Source: Flavihumibacter fluvii
GTDB taxonomy: Bacteria; Bacteroidota; Bacteroidia; Chitinophagales; Chitinophagaceae
Length of the DNA stretch: 64,000 nucleotides
Direction: 5' to 3'
Assembly: GCF_018595675.2 (NCBI RefSeq)
Contig: NZ_CP092333.1
Coordinates: 4,736,001 to 4,800,000 of the forward strand
Shown: one piece after another, positions 1 to 9,761 of the stretch
How positions within the stretch are numbered: the stretch's first letter is position 1
Layout: every line of letters starts with the position of its first letter
Made by a program: the position numbers and the translations under genes
Notes under the pieces: model-generated
The model's input: only the letters and a program-made list of their open reading frames with translations
Told to the model about the DNA's origin: nothing
Databases searched by the model: none

Positions 1-1914
1 CGCTTCAATGTCTTCTTTATAAATGACTTCTTTTGTAAGTAATAAATCAGCTAATTTTTGCAACGAAACCTTGTTTTGAGTAAGTATTTCTTTTGTGCGG
101 TTATAGGCATCAGTCACTAATTTCCTGACCTCTTCATCGATCAGGCTTCCTGTTTCTTCACTATATGGTTTTTGAAGGCCGTTATCCCTTTGGCCGGTTG
201 AATCATAAAAACTTACATTCCCAATCTTTTTATTGAAGCCAAAATAAACCACCATCATATAGGCTTCGCGGGTAACTTTTTCCAGGTCGTCCAGCGCGCC
301 CGATGATACTTCGCCAAAAATAATTTCTTCTGCAGCGCGCCCACCCAGAGTAGCGCATATATGTTCAGTAAATGCAGTTTCACTGCGTAATTGTTTTTCT
401 TCGGGCAGGTACCATGCTGCACCCAATGATTTGCCGCGTGGAATGATGGAGACTTTTACAAGGGGGTCTACCCTTTTAAGTAACCAGCTCACCAGTGCAT
501 GACCGGCTTCATGGTAGGCGATAATCTTTTTCTCTTCAGGAGAGATAATCTTGCTTTTCTTTTCCAAACCGGCAACCACGCGGTCTATAGCATCCAGGAA
601 ATCCTCCCTGGTGATTTTGCTCTTTTTCTTTCTTGCCGCTATTAAGGCCGATTCATTGCATATATTGGCGATATCGGCCCCTGAGAAACCCGGTGTCTGT
701 GAAGCTAAAAAATGGATGTCGATGGAATCATCCATCACCAGGCTACGCATATGGACCTTGAAAATCGCTTCCCTTTCATTCATGTTGGGCAGCTCAAGGT
801 AGATATGGCGGTCAAACCTGCCTGGCCGTAGTAAGGCTGGATCCAGCATGTCGGCGCGGTTAGTAGCAGCCAGCACAATCACCCCGCTGTTTGTTCCGAA
901 GCCATCCATTTCAGTTAGTAACTGGTTCAGGGTGCTTTCCCTTTCGTCATTGGCCCCGCTAAGAAATGCCCCCTTTCCCCTGGACCTGCCGATGGCATCT
1001 ATCTCATCAATAAAAATGATGCAGGGGGCTTTTTCTTTGGCCTGTTTGAACAAATCGCGAACCCTTGATGCCCCAACACCCACAAACATTTCCACAAACT
1101 CAGATCCTGAAATCGAAAAGAATGGTACCTGGGCTTCACCGGCAACTGCTTTCGCCAATAAGGTTTTTCCTGTTCCTGGTGGACCTACCAGCATTACACC
1201 CCTGGGTATTTTTGCACCTAGTTTGGTAAATGTCTCCGGACTTTTTAAAAAGTCCACAATCTCCCGGACTTCCATTTCTGCCTCTTCCAGTCCGGCTACA
1301 TCATCAAAAGTGATATTGCTTTGTTGCTTTTCAATTAGTGTGGCTGTTGATTTGCCAAAGTTGAAAATGGAGCTGCCACCCATTCCGCCCATCCCGCCTG
1401 ATCTGCGAAGTAAATAGTTCCATAAAGCGAAAATCAGGAAGAAAGGGATTATCCACCCCAGGATGCCCCAGAACCAGTCAGTCTTTTTTTCATAGAACAC
1501 ATTGATTTTTTCGTTGGCCGGAAAAGCCTTTTCTGCTTCATCCAGCTTGCGTTCAAATGACTCAATGGAACCAATTGTAATACTATACTGCGGACCCGGA
1601 TTTACACCTTTTCCAACAACCGGCTTTAACACTTCCCTAAATGCTGAATCATTACTAAAGGATGCTTTTATATATATGTTTGCTTTTTCATTGTTGACAA
1701 CAACAATTTTTTCCACTGCATTTCGTGAAAGGATATTTTTTTCGAATTCTTGCCAGGTTATTTCTTTTACCGTTGAAAGGAGGCTTGATAAATAGGGAAA
1801 GAGAAGGAGCGCTACAATAAAAACATACATCCATCGCCAATTGAAGCCCGACCCCACCGGTGCTGGTTTTTGTGGAGTACCCGGAGTCGTATTGCTTTTC
1901 TGAACGGCATTCAT
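1..1914 (-). CDS. ftsH: ATP-dependent zinc metalloprotease FtsH (3' end cut off by window)
   Basis: Membrane-bound AAA+ protease that degrades misfolded membrane proteins and selected regulators. About 638 codons are visible; the C-terminus lies beyond base 1. In order: a Pro/Gly-rich cytoplasmic N-terminus, TM1 near residues 27-45, a periplasmic domain, TM2 near 141-162, then the AAA module with Walker A GPPGTGKT (about 245), Walker [14 protein letters not shown] (about 301) and pore motif [11 protein letters not shown]. The zinc site HEAGH is near 468, and the downstream [18 protein letters not shown] holds the region of the third ligand. The start is the ATG at 1914, which is in frame with the whole reading frame; the overlapping ATG at 1910 is out of frame. 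It lies 31 bases after the baeRF gene on the same strand, so the two are probably co-transcribed. Confidence 0.97.
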   Translation of the reverse strand, partial: MNAVQKSNTTPGTPQKPAPVGSGFNWRWMYVFIVALLLFPYLSSLLSTVKEITWQEFEKNILSRNAVEKIVVVNNEKANIYIKASFSNDSAFREVLKPVVGKGVNPGPQYSITIGSIESFERKLDEAEKAFPANEKINVFYEKKTDWFWGILGWIIPFFLIFALWNYLLRRSGGMGGMGGSSIFNFGKSTATLIEKQQSNITFDDVAGLEEAEMEVREIVDFLKSPETFTKLGAKIPRGVMLVGPPGTGKTLLAKAVAGEAQVPFFSISGSEFVEMFVGVGASRVRDLFKQAKEKAPCIIFIDEIDAIGRSRGKGAFLSGANDERESTLNQLLTEMDGFGTNSGVIVLAATNRADMLDPALLRPGRFDRHIYLELPNMNEREAIFKVHMRSLVMDDSIDIHFLASQTPGFSGADIANICNESALIAARKKKSKITREDFLDAIDRVVAGLEKKSKIISPEEKKIIAYHEAGHALVSWLLKRVDPLVKVSIIPRGKSLGAAWYLPEEKQLRSETAFTEHICATLGGRAAEEIIFGEVSSGALDDLEKVTREAYMMVVYFGFNKKIGNVSFYDSTGQRDNGLQKPYSEETGSLIDEEVRKLVTDAYNRTKEILTQNKVSLQKLADLLLTKEVIYKEDIEA

Positions 1915-1945
1915 CTTTTACTGGTTAGTTGCTTTTGGGGTAGTT

Positions 1946-3076
1946 TTAATACCTGGTGATAAGAGCAATCCGTTGGTAATCTCCCAAACTTCCATTCTCT
2001 GTAAAATAAACTTCGCCATTTTTACTAAGTATAGTTTCAATCAGGTCATCAACTGCATCCGGTAGAATTTTATGGGTATGATCCGGCGGATGGAGAAGCA
2101 AATGATATTCGTTATTATCCAGGAAACCCGGACAGCGATAATCTTTTTCCACCAATAATTTATAGCCCTTACCTTCCTTGGCCGCCTTCCAGACATCCTG
2201 GATACCACTAATTCCAAGGTGTGCGCCAATTTTTTCTGAGAACTCCCGTATCAGGTCCTGGTTTTTTCTTTTCAGGTATGATTCCATAACCGGCCATGTA
2301 AGGTCCGAATATTGTTTTTCAGATGAGTGACCATGATTACCTTTTATTTTTCCGATAATATGCCGCCCGTGTTTAGTGATGTCCTCAAACCAGGCCAGTT
2401 CTTTTTCAACTCCAATCACTATCAGCGGCGTGTTGTTGACCAGGTAATTTTTTAATGCCTCATCACCTTCCCGGAAGAATTCCCTGAACCGAATTTCTTC
2501 CAGTTCGGATTTATCTTTTTCAAATCCTTTTTCATGGGCATAGCCAGCAAGCGAACTGCTGTTGGTTGGATGCGCATATACATATTCTTCAGAATATTCT
2601 TTAGGGAAATTGATATCCTTTATTTCGATAACCTGATTTCCGGCACCTTCGAACAGCCGAATTGATTTTTGGGATAATTGAATGGCAAAAAAGGCTGTTG
2701 ACTGGCTAAGGTTATACAATAACTCACGGTATTCAAAATTGTCGCCAATGATTACTTTTTCCTTCACTTCAAATGGAAAGTGCACTTTAAGTTTAATGCT
2801 TTCAGAAACAAATAAACCAATGCCGTTTGAATTCCGGGTAAAGTCTATTGCCTGGAAGAGGTCATTTAGTTTTTGTAGTAATGATTTTGCTTTTTCTGTC
2901 CCATACTTAAATTCCAGGTATTCACGGGCAGATTCAATTGCCCGTTCAATTGCCAGTTTATCCACCCTGCGGTCTGGCGATAGCTTGTGGGTTGGTATAA
3001 TAATAGATATGCAGGGCTTATTTGTTTCTTTTTGCATAGCCAGCAAATCTTCGCCGGGTAATTTATCGTTCAGCAT
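1946..3076 (-). CDS. baeRF-family protein (eRF1-like, ribosome hibernation/rescue type)
   Basis: 376 aa from the ATG at 3076. The frame stays open to about 3364, but the upstream part (residues such as DGGRIVYFEEHG) looks non-coding and overlaps the divergent promoter. The core starts with CISIIIPTHK, followed by a long amphipathic helical section (AIERAIESAREYLEFKYG), a central VGVEKELAWFEDITKHGRHIIGKIKGNHGHS stretch described here only in outline, and a C-terminus ending RIALITRY. That end is typical of domain 3 of archaeo-eukaryotic release factor 1 homologues in bacteria. Family knowledge: relatives include Balon, a hibernation factor that binds the ribosomal A site. No GGQ hydrolysis motif is visible, which fits hibernation or rescue better than termination. 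Subfamily (baeRF3-like) and function are inferred. Confidence 0.75.
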   Translation of the reverse strand: MLNDKLPGEDLLAMQKETNKPCISIIIPTHKLSPDRRVDKLAIERAIESAREYLEFKYGTEKAKSLLQKLNDLFQAIDFTRNSNGIGLFVSESIKLKVHFPFEVKEKVIIGDNFEYRELLYNLSQSTAFFAIQLSQKSIRLFEGAGNQVIEIKDINFPKEYSEEYVYAHPTNSSSLAGYAHEKGFEKDKSELEEIRFREFFREGDEALKNYLVNNTPLIVIGVEKELAWFEDITKHGRHIIGKIKGNHGHSSEKQYSDLTWPVMESYLKRKNQDLIREFSEKIGAHLGISGIQDVWKAAKEGKGYKLLVEKDYRCPGFLDNNEYHLLLHPPDHTHKILPDAVDDLIETILSKNGEVYFTENGSLGDYQRIALITRY

Positions 3077-3272
3077 AATATCATTTTTTAATGAAGTGGC
3101 TTTTAAAGTTAGGGTTACTGCTGGCTTTAGCGAATGATGGTCCTCAAGTGAATGGCTGATTACGGTCACCCATTTGTAACGGGTGAATGGCAGAAGGTGA
3201 CGAGGCGGAGGTACTTGATCACCATCACATCCAGGGGTAATGAGTATCATTAACCCTGTACGGGTTTCTCGG

Positions 3273-3280
3273 TAACTTTG
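3273..3280 (+). promoter_or_regulatory. -7 box TAACTTTG
   Basis: Matches the Bacteroidota TAnnTTTG element 37 bases before the ATG at 3317. No convincing -33 TTG is seen at the usual distance. Confidence 0.5.
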
Positions 3281-3316
3281 CAAACATGTAAACATTCCTG
3301 AAATAAAGCCAGCACC

Positions 3317-3721
3317 ATGTTCCTCGAAATAAACGATTCGACCACCATCAAAGAGATACAGCAAACATTTTCAGATTTTTACCCATACCTGAGGATATGC
3401 TTTTTTAAAAAATCACATGGGAAATATGAGGCCTCCGACGAAAAGAAAATGTTGTCGCCCGACCAACTATTGGGCGAGGTACGCAAAACCCATGTATCAG
3501 CTTTACTTGAGATTCAGCCTGGGTATAAAGTTGCGAATGTTGAAGAAGAATTCCAGAGAAGATTTGGTTTGTCAGTACAGGTCCTGAAGATGGAAAAAGG
3601 AGAGTGGGTCCAGACTACCGGTATGGATGATTTTACACTTAAGGAACTGAATGAATTCAGCCGTAGTGCCGATGATGGGTATATCATCTCAGATATCAAT
3701 GAAGATGAATCCGGGGAATGA
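3317..3721 (+). CDS. conserved small protein of unknown function
   Basis: 134 aa, soluble, with no signal peptide or TM segment. It starts MFLEINDSTTIKEIQQTF and is acidic at the end (DINEDESGE). Its pattern of alternating beta and helix, with a first half resembling a small alpha/beta unit and a second half holding a hydrophobic YKVANVEEEFQRRFGL segment, gives no family I can name with certainty. It is divergent from the baeRF gene and convergent with icd. A TAnnTTTG box at 3273-3280 supports independent transcription. Start chosen as the only ATG giving the full frame downstream of that box. Confidence 0.75.
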   Translation: MFLEINDSTTIKEIQQTFSDFYPYLRICFFKKSHGKYEASDEKKMLSPDQLLGEVRKTHVSALLEIQPGYKVANVEEEFQRRFGLSVQVLKMEKGEWVQTTGMDDFTLKELNEFSRSADDGYIISDINEDESGE

Positions 3722-3749
3722 TATACCCATCTGGTAATATAGGATGCTG

Positions 3750-5201
3750 TTATTGTCCCTGGGCCTGGCTGTACCCTTTCTTTTCACCCCACTGGTGTAA
3801 TAATTCGAGGGAACAGACCTTGAAATTTCCGGTCATACTTACATACAATCCAATTATATCTTGCTGGTTCAATGGAAGGTCATCAATGGTTTCAAAACGA
3901 ACGTTATACTGGTTTACCAGGTTGGTAAATTTGGAACCGGTTGGCCATACCTGGGTACCCCGGTTGCTGATATTTACCAGTTTGAATTTAACTCCGCCAT
4001 GACGCAGGCTGTTCTTGGCGATCTCTTCGGGTTGCAGGTTGCTTTCCAGGAAAAAATCCACCCCTACGATTCGTTCCTGAACACCTTCCACGCTTTCGAG
4101 CATTGGGTTTTTGTCGAGGCGAAGTACGGTACAACTTGCCGGTAAGTCCACCAGTGAAGGTTTGGGGTTATTGGCTGGCTTTTTTCCGAAATTGGCAATG
4201 ATGGTTTCAGCGAAGGCCGTGGTATTGAGCGAAGGCGTGTTACGGTCACCGAAATCTCCCGTGTGTACCCCACTTTCAAGGGTATACAAAAGTGCGTTCT
4301 CAATCATGGAAGCGGTATCCAGCAGGCCTACATGCGTAAGGAGGGCAAATCCACTTAACAGCAGGGCAGTTGGGTTAGCGATATTTTTTCCGGCAATATC
4401 CGGGGCAGTTCCATGCACTGCCTCAAAAATGCAAATATGGTCACCAATATTGGCGGAAGGCGCGAATCCTAGACCGCCAACCAGTCCGGCGCATAAATCG
4501 CTCACAATATCTCCCTGCAGGTTGGTCAGCACGACGACGTCAAAATTGTCAGGACGGGTAACCAGTTTCATACAAAGGTCATCCACAATTACATCATCAG
4601 CGATTAGTTCGGGATATTCTTTGGCGACTTCATAGAAACATTCCAGGAAAAGGCCATCGGTCAGTTTCATGATATTGGCCTTATGCCCACAGGTTATGCG
4701 CCTTGCCTTTTTAAGTTTGGCCATTTCAAAAGCATAACGAACCAGCTGGAGGGAACCGGGGCGGGTGATGAACCTGCGGCTGAGTGCTACATCATGGGTA
4801 AGCATGTGTTCAACTCCACCATAGGTATCTTCAATATTTTCACGAACCACTGTAATGTCAATGGGGATTCCGGCTTTACTGAAAACAGTATCAACCCCGT
4901 GAAGGGTCTGGAAAGTTCGTTTATTGGCGTAGGTATTCCAGGTTTTACGGGCAGTTACATTGATGCTTTTTACCCCTTTACCTTTAGGGGTTTCCATGGG
5001 TCCTTTGAAAAGGATACCCAGTTTTTCGATGGTCTCCTTTGCTTCTGGAGTCATTCCGTTGTTAAATCCCTTGTCAAATACCCATTTACCCATATCAACG
5101 AACTCATATTCAAGTGGAACTTTCGCCGCTTGAAAAATCGAGAGTACGGCGTCCATGATTTCCGGTCCGATTCCATCCCCTTTTGCTACTGCTATTTTCA
5201 T
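3750..5201 (-). CDS. icd: NADP-dependent isocitrate dehydrogenase, long Thermus-like form
   Basis: 483 aa from the ATG at 5201 (MKIAVAKGDGIG); the frame is open further upstream but that part precedes the promoter. It oxidatively decarboxylates isocitrate to 2-oxoglutarate in the TCA cycle. Visible motifs are GDGIGPEI at the N-terminus, the substrate-binding region GVKSINVTARKTWN, TVVRENIEDTYGG, the metal-binding DNFDVVVLTNLQGDIVSD, and the dinucleotide motif VHGTAPDIAGK-NIANPTALL near 270. After about residue 335 there is an extra C-terminal domain of roughly 140 residues. This is known from Thermus thermophilus and rickettsial IDH and absent from the E. coli enzyme. Coenzyme preference is inferred from the family. 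Transcribed alone, divergent from apaG. Confidence 0.92.
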   Translation of the reverse strand: MKIAVAKGDGIGPEIMDAVLSIFQAAKVPLEYEFVDMGKWVFDKGFNNGMTPEAKETIEKLGILFKGPMETPKGKGVKSINVTARKTWNTYANKRTFQTLHGVDTVFSKAGIPIDITVVRENIEDTYGGVEHMLTHDVALSRRFITRPGSLQLVRYAFEMAKLKKARRITCGHKANIMKLTDGLFLECFYEVAKEYPELIADDVIVDDLCMKLVTRPDNFDVVVLTNLQGDIVSDLCAGLVGGLGFAPSANIGDHICIFEAVHGTAPDIAGKNIANPTALLLSGFALLTHVGLLDTASMIENALLYTLESGVHTGDFGDRNTPSLNTTAFAETIIANFGKKPANNPKPSLVDLPASCTVLRLDKNPMLESVEGVQERIVGVDFFLESNLQPEEIAKNSLRHGGVKFKLVNISNRGTQVWPTGSKFTNLVNQYNVRFETIDDLPLNQQDIIGLYVSMTGNFKVCSLELLHQWGEKKGYSQAQGQ

Positions 5202-5254
5202 ATTTGTGTGTTTGTAGTGGTTCTTTTGGCCAAATTTACCGACTGTAGGCGGAG

Positions 5255-5262
5255 CAAAGGTA
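5255..5262 (-). promoter_or_regulatory. -7 box TACCTTTG for icd
   Basis: Perfect TAnnTTTG on the minus strand, followed by GC. It lies 54 bases before the icd ATG at 5201 and supports the short start. Confidence 0.7.
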
Positions 5263-5348
5263 AGTCCGGGCGAATATTCAATGGCCAATTATTGAACAAA
5301 AACTGGCCCCAAGAGTTGATATTATATAACTTTATTGAAATTTCAGGA

Positions 5349-5735
5349 ATGAGCAGTACTACCACACAGGGCGTTGAAGTGAGTGTGGAAACTTATTTTC
5401 AGCCCGATTATTCCAATCCGATGTCGGGGGAATTTATGTTTGCGTACAGGATCACCATCGACAACCACAATAGTTTTTCTGTTAAACTGCATCGCAGGCA
5501 CTGGCATATTTTCGATTCCAACGGAGAATTCCGCGAAGTGGAAGGCGAAGGTGTTGTAGGCGTTCAACCTATTCTTTTGTCTGGTGAAAGATACCAATAT
5601 GTGAGTGGTTGCAATCTTCGTTCTGAAATGGGCCGTATGTCGGGTACTTATCAAATGGAAAATGTCGACACCAAACAATTTTTCGATGTCGACATTCCCG
5701 CTTTTGAGATGATCGTTCCATTTAAGAACAATTAA
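5349..5735 (+). CDS. apaG: ApaG (DUF525) protein
   Basis: 128 aa, starting MSSTTTQGVEVSV. The beta-sandwich ApaG fold is recognisable from FMFAYRITIDNHNS, VKLHRRHWHIFDSNG, the GEGVVGVQPIL-SGERYQYVSGC region and the final GTYQMEN...FDVDIPAFEMIVP. The E. coli homologue is linked to Co/Mg efflux phenotypes and diadenosine tetraphosphate metabolism, and the fold also occurs in F-box proteins. Its molecular role is unsettled. The reading frame is open for a further 220 codons upstream, but that section lies antisense to icd and has no family signal, so the ATG at 5349 is used. The stop abuts the stop of the convergent peptide transporter. Confidence 0.93.
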   Translation: MSSTTTQGVEVSVETYFQPDYSNPMSGEFMFAYRITIDNHNSFSVKLHRRHWHIFDSNGEFREVEGEGVVGVQPILLSGERYQYVSGCNLRSEMGRMSGTYQMENVDTKQFFDVDIPAFEMIVPFKNN

Positions 5736-7214
5736 TTATTTAATTCCACCCATCCATTTTTGTGTTGGTTTTTGAAGGAGTAGGATCACTGTGCCTACAA
5801 TCAGACAGAACCATACGATGTTCATAAACATGGCAGGCATTTGCTGTACATTTTCAGCATTAAAACCACCTGCAAACAATCCGGCAAAGAGGTTGCCTAA
5901 TGCTGTTGCCACAAACCAGATGCCCATCAGTTGGCTCAGGTATTTTGGCGGTGCCAGTTTGGTGAAGGAACTTAATCCAACCGGACTCAGGCATACCTCT
6001 CCCAGTGTATGGAACAAATATGTTAAGGTCAATACCCAGAAAGACGCTTTTACCCCGGTTACTGCAACTTTGGAACCCAAAACCATGATATAATATCCGA
6101 GGGCCAGCAGAAAAAGTGCTGCTGCGAATTTTGTCAATGCCGGCGGGTTGATTTTTCTTTTTTCAAGGTATACCCAGAATGCGGCGAGTAAGGGTGCAAA
6201 TACCAAAATATAAAACGGGTTGAAATTCTGGAACCAGCTCGAAGGCATACCAAAGGGCAATACAGAATGCCTGTCTGCGAAGATCTGGAGGGAAGAACCT
6301 TGTTGTTCAAATCCTGCCCAGAACAATACCGCTCCCCAGAAAAGGATAAATAATATGCCAACGCGTTTTTTTTCAACCAGGCTGAGGTTTGAAGCGAATA
6401 ATAAGTTGGCGAAGTAAGTGATCACAACAGCTACTGCAATGATACCCATTGATGTTGCCGTTCCTTGTTTATTACTCCAAGAAAAGGTTCCGTTGAATTG
6501 CAGCAGAAGGATAAATGCAGCAAGTACAGCAAACAGGATATAGGTAAGTGGATGGGTTTTGTCACTGGTGGAACTGGATTGAACTGCCTTGGGCTTCATT
6601 CCTTTGTCTTCCAGGTATTTTTGTGCAAACAGCCGGTAAACAATCAATCCCAGGAACATGGCAACAGCCGCTGCTCCGAATCCGTAATGCCAGCCAACTT
6701 TTTGTCCGAGGTAACCAACGATGGTTATTCCGAAAAATGAACCCAGGTTAATGCCGAGGTAGAAAATGGAAAACCCGGCGTCCCGCCGGGCACCGCCTTC
6801 AGGATACAACTCACTCACCACGGAACTGATGTTGGGTTTTAAAAGACCGGTTCCAATAGCCACGACACCGAGTCCAGCGAAAAACAAAAACTGGCTGCCG
6901 GGAATGGCCAGGATAATATGACCTGTCATAATCGCAATACCCCCATACCATATAGCTTTTCTTTGTCCGAGGATATTATCAGCGACCCATCCTCCCGGCA
7001 AGGCAAGCAGGTAGGCAGAAAATGTATACATGCCATAAATGGCCCCGGCTTCACCTTCATTAAAGCCCATGCCCCCTTTAATATTATCAATCAGGAACAC
7101 GAAGAGGATAGCCCGCATACCATAATAACTGAAACGCTCCCACATTTCTGTCAGGAATAAAACATAGAGTCCTTTTGGATGTCCTTTAGGGATACCTGCC
7201 TGGGTTTCAATCAT
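5736..7214 (-). CDS. POT-family proton-coupled oligopeptide transporter
   Basis: 492 aa inner-membrane MFS/POT (PTR2) protein taking up di- and tripeptides with protons. The diagnostic N-terminal motif ExxERFxYY is present as EMWERFSYYGMRA (about residues 23-35). The second signature FYxxINxG is IFYLGINLGSFFG near 155. Between them lies GGWVADNILGQRKA, the MFS loop 2-3 motif. Hydrophobic segments predict 12-14 helices. The start at 7214 (MIETQAGIPKGHPKG) is preferred because longer readings run into the purD start on the other strand. Transcribed alone, convergent with apaG and divergent from purD. Confidence 0.93.
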   Translation of the reverse strand: MIETQAGIPKGHPKGLYVLFLTEMWERFSYYGMRAILFVFLIDNIKGGMGFNEGEAGAIYGMYTFSAYLLALPGGWVADNILGQRKAIWYGGIAIMTGHIILAIPGSQFLFFAGLGVVAIGTGLLKPNISSVVSELYPEGGARRDAGFSIFYLGINLGSFFGITIVGYLGQKVGWHYGFGAAAVAMFLGLIVYRLFAQKYLEDKGMKPKAVQSSSTSDKTHPLTYILFAVLAAFILLLQFNGTFSWSNKQGTATSMGIIAVAVVITYFANLLFASNLSLVEKKRVGILFILFWGAVLFWAGFEQQGSSLQIFADRHSVLPFGMPSSWFQNFNPFYILVFAPLLAAFWVYLEKRKINPPALTKFAAALFLLALGYYIMVLGSKVAVTGVKASFWVLTLTYLFHTLGEVCLSPVGLSSFTKLAPPKYLSQLMGIWFVATALGNLFAGLFAGGFNAENVQQMPAMFMNIVWFCLIVGTVILLLQKPTQKWMGGIK

Positions 7215-7372
7215 ACCGTTCTTTTTTAGGTAATTAAGGGTGCAATTAATTCGAAAGGGCCAAAATAAGGATATTATTGATATAGTAGCAGCCAGAACGC
7301 CCTTTGCAAGCATTTCTCTATTTTCGCGCCGGAAGATTTTGATTCCTGTCAAACATATCAGAAACAAATACC

Positions 7373-8650
7373 ATGAATATTTTGCTTTTGGGCTCAGGTG
7401 GCCGTGAACATGCATTCGCCTGGAAAATGGCGCAAAGTGTGCATTGTGATCAGTTATTTATTGCGCCAGGAAATGCCGGGACCAGTGCTTTTGGTACCAA
7501 TGTGGATATGTCGGTCACAGATTTTCCGGCGATCAGGCAGTTTTGTGTGGAACAGCAGATCGGTTTGCTGGTGGTGGGTCCGGAAGAACCGCTGGTAAAA
7601 GGGATCGTTGACTATTTTAATGCAAATCCTGTGGGGGACATGCCGGTTATTGGTCCGGCCCGGTATGGTGCCCAGCTCGAAGGGTCTAAAGCCTTTGCCA
7701 AGGCTTTTATGGAGCGCCATGGCATACCTACTGCAGCCTACCGTGAATTTGATGGGAATAATTTTGAAGAAGGAATAGCGTATATCCGGCAGCATGCATT
7801 ACCGATTGTGCTGAAGGCAGATGGATTGGCAGCAGGAAAAGGCGTGTTAATCCTGAATAATCGTGAAGAGGCATTGCTGGAATTTGAACAAATGATCATG
7901 CAGGGCAAGTTTGGTGACGCCAGTAAAAAAGTAGTGATCGAAGAGTTTTTGGATGGCATAGAAATGAGCGTTTTTGTATTGACGGATGGAAAGAACTATG
8001 TGTTATTGCCTTCGGCCAAGGATTACAAAAGGATAGGCGAAGGTGATACCGGGCTGAATACAGGCGGAATGGGTGCTGTAAGTCCTGTTCCGTTTGCTGA
8101 TACTTTATTTATGGATAAAGTGATTGACCGGATTGTTCGTCCGACTGTTGCCGGATTGCAGCAGGAGCAGATCGATTATAAAGGATTTGTATTTGTCGGT
8201 TTGATCAAAGTGAATGGAGAGCCCATGGTAATTGAATACAACTGCCGCATGGGTGACCCTGAAACTGAAGTAGTCTTTCCTCGTTTAAAAAATGACCTGG
8301 TGGAGTTACTGCTTGCCGCCGGCAGGCAAAGACTGGATGCGGTTACTGTTGTATTTGACGAGCGCGTAGCATGCACTGTAATGGCTGTGAGTGGTGGTTA
8401 TCCTGGCGATTATCAGAAAGGTAAACCAATCTATGGACTGGACCTGCCTGTACCTGCTGAATCCCTGGTGTTTCATGCCGGAACCATTTATCGTAATGGG
8501 ATGACGGTTACCAATGGCGGGCGGGTACTATGCGTAACTTCCTATGCTGATACCATCAGAGATGCAGTGCTTAAATCAACGGCAGTACTCGAAAAAATAC
8601 AATTCGAAGGAAAGTATTTCAGAAAGGATATTGGCTATGAATTTAAATAA
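7373..8650 (+). CDS. purD: phosphoribosylamine-glycine ligase
   Basis: 425 aa, the usual PurD length. Ligates glycine to phosphoribosylamine with ATP, the second step of de novo purine synthesis. Visible: N-terminal MNILLLGSGGREHAFAWK, the VVGPEEPLVKGIVD segment, the ATP-grasp lid with LKADGLAAGKGVLIL (about 140-155), DYKRIGEGDTGLNTGGMGAVSP, and the metal/ATP site EYNCRMGDPETEVVFPRL near 285. Ten bases separate it from kynA, so the two may be co-transcribed. No other pur gene is nearby. Confidence 0.97.
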   Translation: MNILLLGSGGREHAFAWKMAQSVHCDQLFIAPGNAGTSAFGTNVDMSVTDFPAIRQFCVEQQIGLLVVGPEEPLVKGIVDYFNANPVGDMPVIGPARYGAQLEGSKAFAKAFMERHGIPTAAYREFDGNNFEEGIAYIRQHALPIVLKADGLAAGKGVLILNNREEALLEFEQMIMQGKFGDASKKVVIEEFLDGIEMSVFVLTDGKNYVLLPSAKDYKRIGEGDTGLNTGGMGAVSPVPFADTLFMDKVIDRIVRPTVAGLQQEQIDYKGFVFVGLIKVNGEPMVIEYNCRMGDPETEVVFPRLKNDLVELLLAAGRQRLDAVTVVFDERVACTVMAVSGGYPGDYQKGKPIYGLDLPVPAESLVFHAGTIYRNGMTVTNGGRVLCVTSYADTIRDAVLKSTAVLEKIQFEGKYFRKDIGYEFK

Positions 8651-8660
8651 ATGATTCGCG

Positions 8661-9656
8661 ATGAAACCAGTCCATTACGCTGATTACCTGCAGCTCGATA
8701 AGATACTTGGTGCACAGCAGACTGAAAGTGAGCAGCACCTGCAGCCGGCACATGATGAAATGTTGTTCATCATTATACACCAGGCCTATGAACTGTGGTT
8801 CAAGCAGATCTTGTATGAAGTGGAATCGGTGAATGCGATTTTCCAGCAACCTTCTCTGCAGGATAACTCCCCGGAATTACAAACGATCGTTCACCGGCTG
8901 CAGCGCACCGTGACGATTTTAAAGGTGTTGGTACAGCAGATCGATATCATGGAAACCATGACACCAATGGATTTTCTTGATTTCAGGGATATGCTGCGTC
9001 CGGCCTCCGGGTTCCAAAGCTGGCAGTTTAAGGCACTGGAAGCCAGGCTGGGACTGCAGTTTCTACAAAGGCACGGACAGGAATATTACATTTCCCAATT
9101 GCGGCCCGAGCAGGTTACTCTAATAAAAAAAATTGAATCGGAACAGCCCCTGATCAGCTTATTAAATGGTTGGCTCGAAAGAATGCCATTCCTTGATGAG
9201 CAGGGAGAGTGGTGGGCAAGGTATACAGCAGTCTACCGGGAAAGCCTGACCGATAATGAAAAAAATAACCTGTCTGCATTTGATATGGTCTTTGGCAGTG
9301 AAAGTATGGATGGCCGGCAATTATCTGCCAAAGCCAGTCGTGCCGCCCTGTTTATAATGTTGTACCGAGGATATCCCATTCTTCAATTGCCTTTTCAGTT
9401 ATTGAATGTATTACTGGAAATTGATGAACAACTCAGTACCTGGCGATATCGTCACATGAATATGGTGCATCGGATGATTGGCAGCCGTGTAGGAACCGGT
9501 GGTAGTACTGGTAAGGAGTACCTGAAAGGAGCAGTGGATAAACATTATATTTTTAAAGAGATTGCGCAATTAACCAGTTTTCTGGTGGAGCGCCGCAAGT
9601 TGCCGGTCCTTGACCGCCAAACCGAGCAGCGGCTTGGCTTTACCGCTTCTTCCTGA
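8661..9656 (+). CDS. kynA: tryptophan 2,3-dioxygenase
   Basis: 331 aa. A haem enzyme that opens the indole ring of L-tryptophan to N-formylkynurenine, the first step of the kynurenine pathway. Family motifs: HDEMLFIIIHQAYELWFKQILYE in the N-terminal third (quoted in outline; the His and Tyr-Glu-Leu-Trp-Phe core is intact), DFLDFRDMLRPASGFQS, and the haem-ligand region HRMIGSRVGTGGSTG near 272-286. Length is somewhat shorter than the human enzyme and normal for bacterial TDO. No kynB, kynU or other pathway gene lies in the window, so the rest of the pathway must be elsewhere. Confidence 0.95.
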   Translation: MKPVHYADYLQLDKILGAQQTESEQHLQPAHDEMLFIIIHQAYELWFKQILYEVESVNAIFQQPSLQDNSPELQTIVHRLQRTVTILKVLVQQIDIMETMTPMDFLDFRDMLRPASGFQSWQFKALEARLGLQFLQRHGQEYYISQLRPEQVTLIKKIESEQPLISLLNGWLERMPFLDEQGEWWARYTAVYRESLTDNEKNNLSAFDMVFGSESMDGRQLSAKASRAALFIMLYRGYPILQLPFQLLNVLLEIDEQLSTWRYRHMNMVHRMIGSRVGTGGSTGKEYLKGAVDKHYIFKEIAQLTSFLVERRKLPVLDRQTEQRLGFTASS

Positions 9657-9717
9657 AATGATTATTATTATTTCGATCGCACCTGCTCATTAAATACAGG
9701 ATGCACGTACGGCACAA

Positions 9718-9749
9718 AAAACCATACTATTGAAATCAAGAATGGTTTT
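9718..9749. terminator. bidirectional terminator kynA / hydrolase
   Basis: Inverted repeat AAAACCAT / ATGGTTTT around a 16-base loop, lying between the convergent ends of kynA and the minus-strand hydrolase. The U-tract is better on the minus strand. Confidence 0.55.
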
Positions 9750-9761
9750 ATCCGAAGCCAA

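Noticed and set aside
848-1417. Long plus-strand reading frame (189 codons) and a second at 551-802
   Set aside because: Both are antisense to the well-conserved ftsH gene and show no family signal.
4683-5348. Upstream extension of apaG by about 220 codons
   Set aside because: It is antisense to icd and has no recognisable domain; the ApaG fold begins at 5349.
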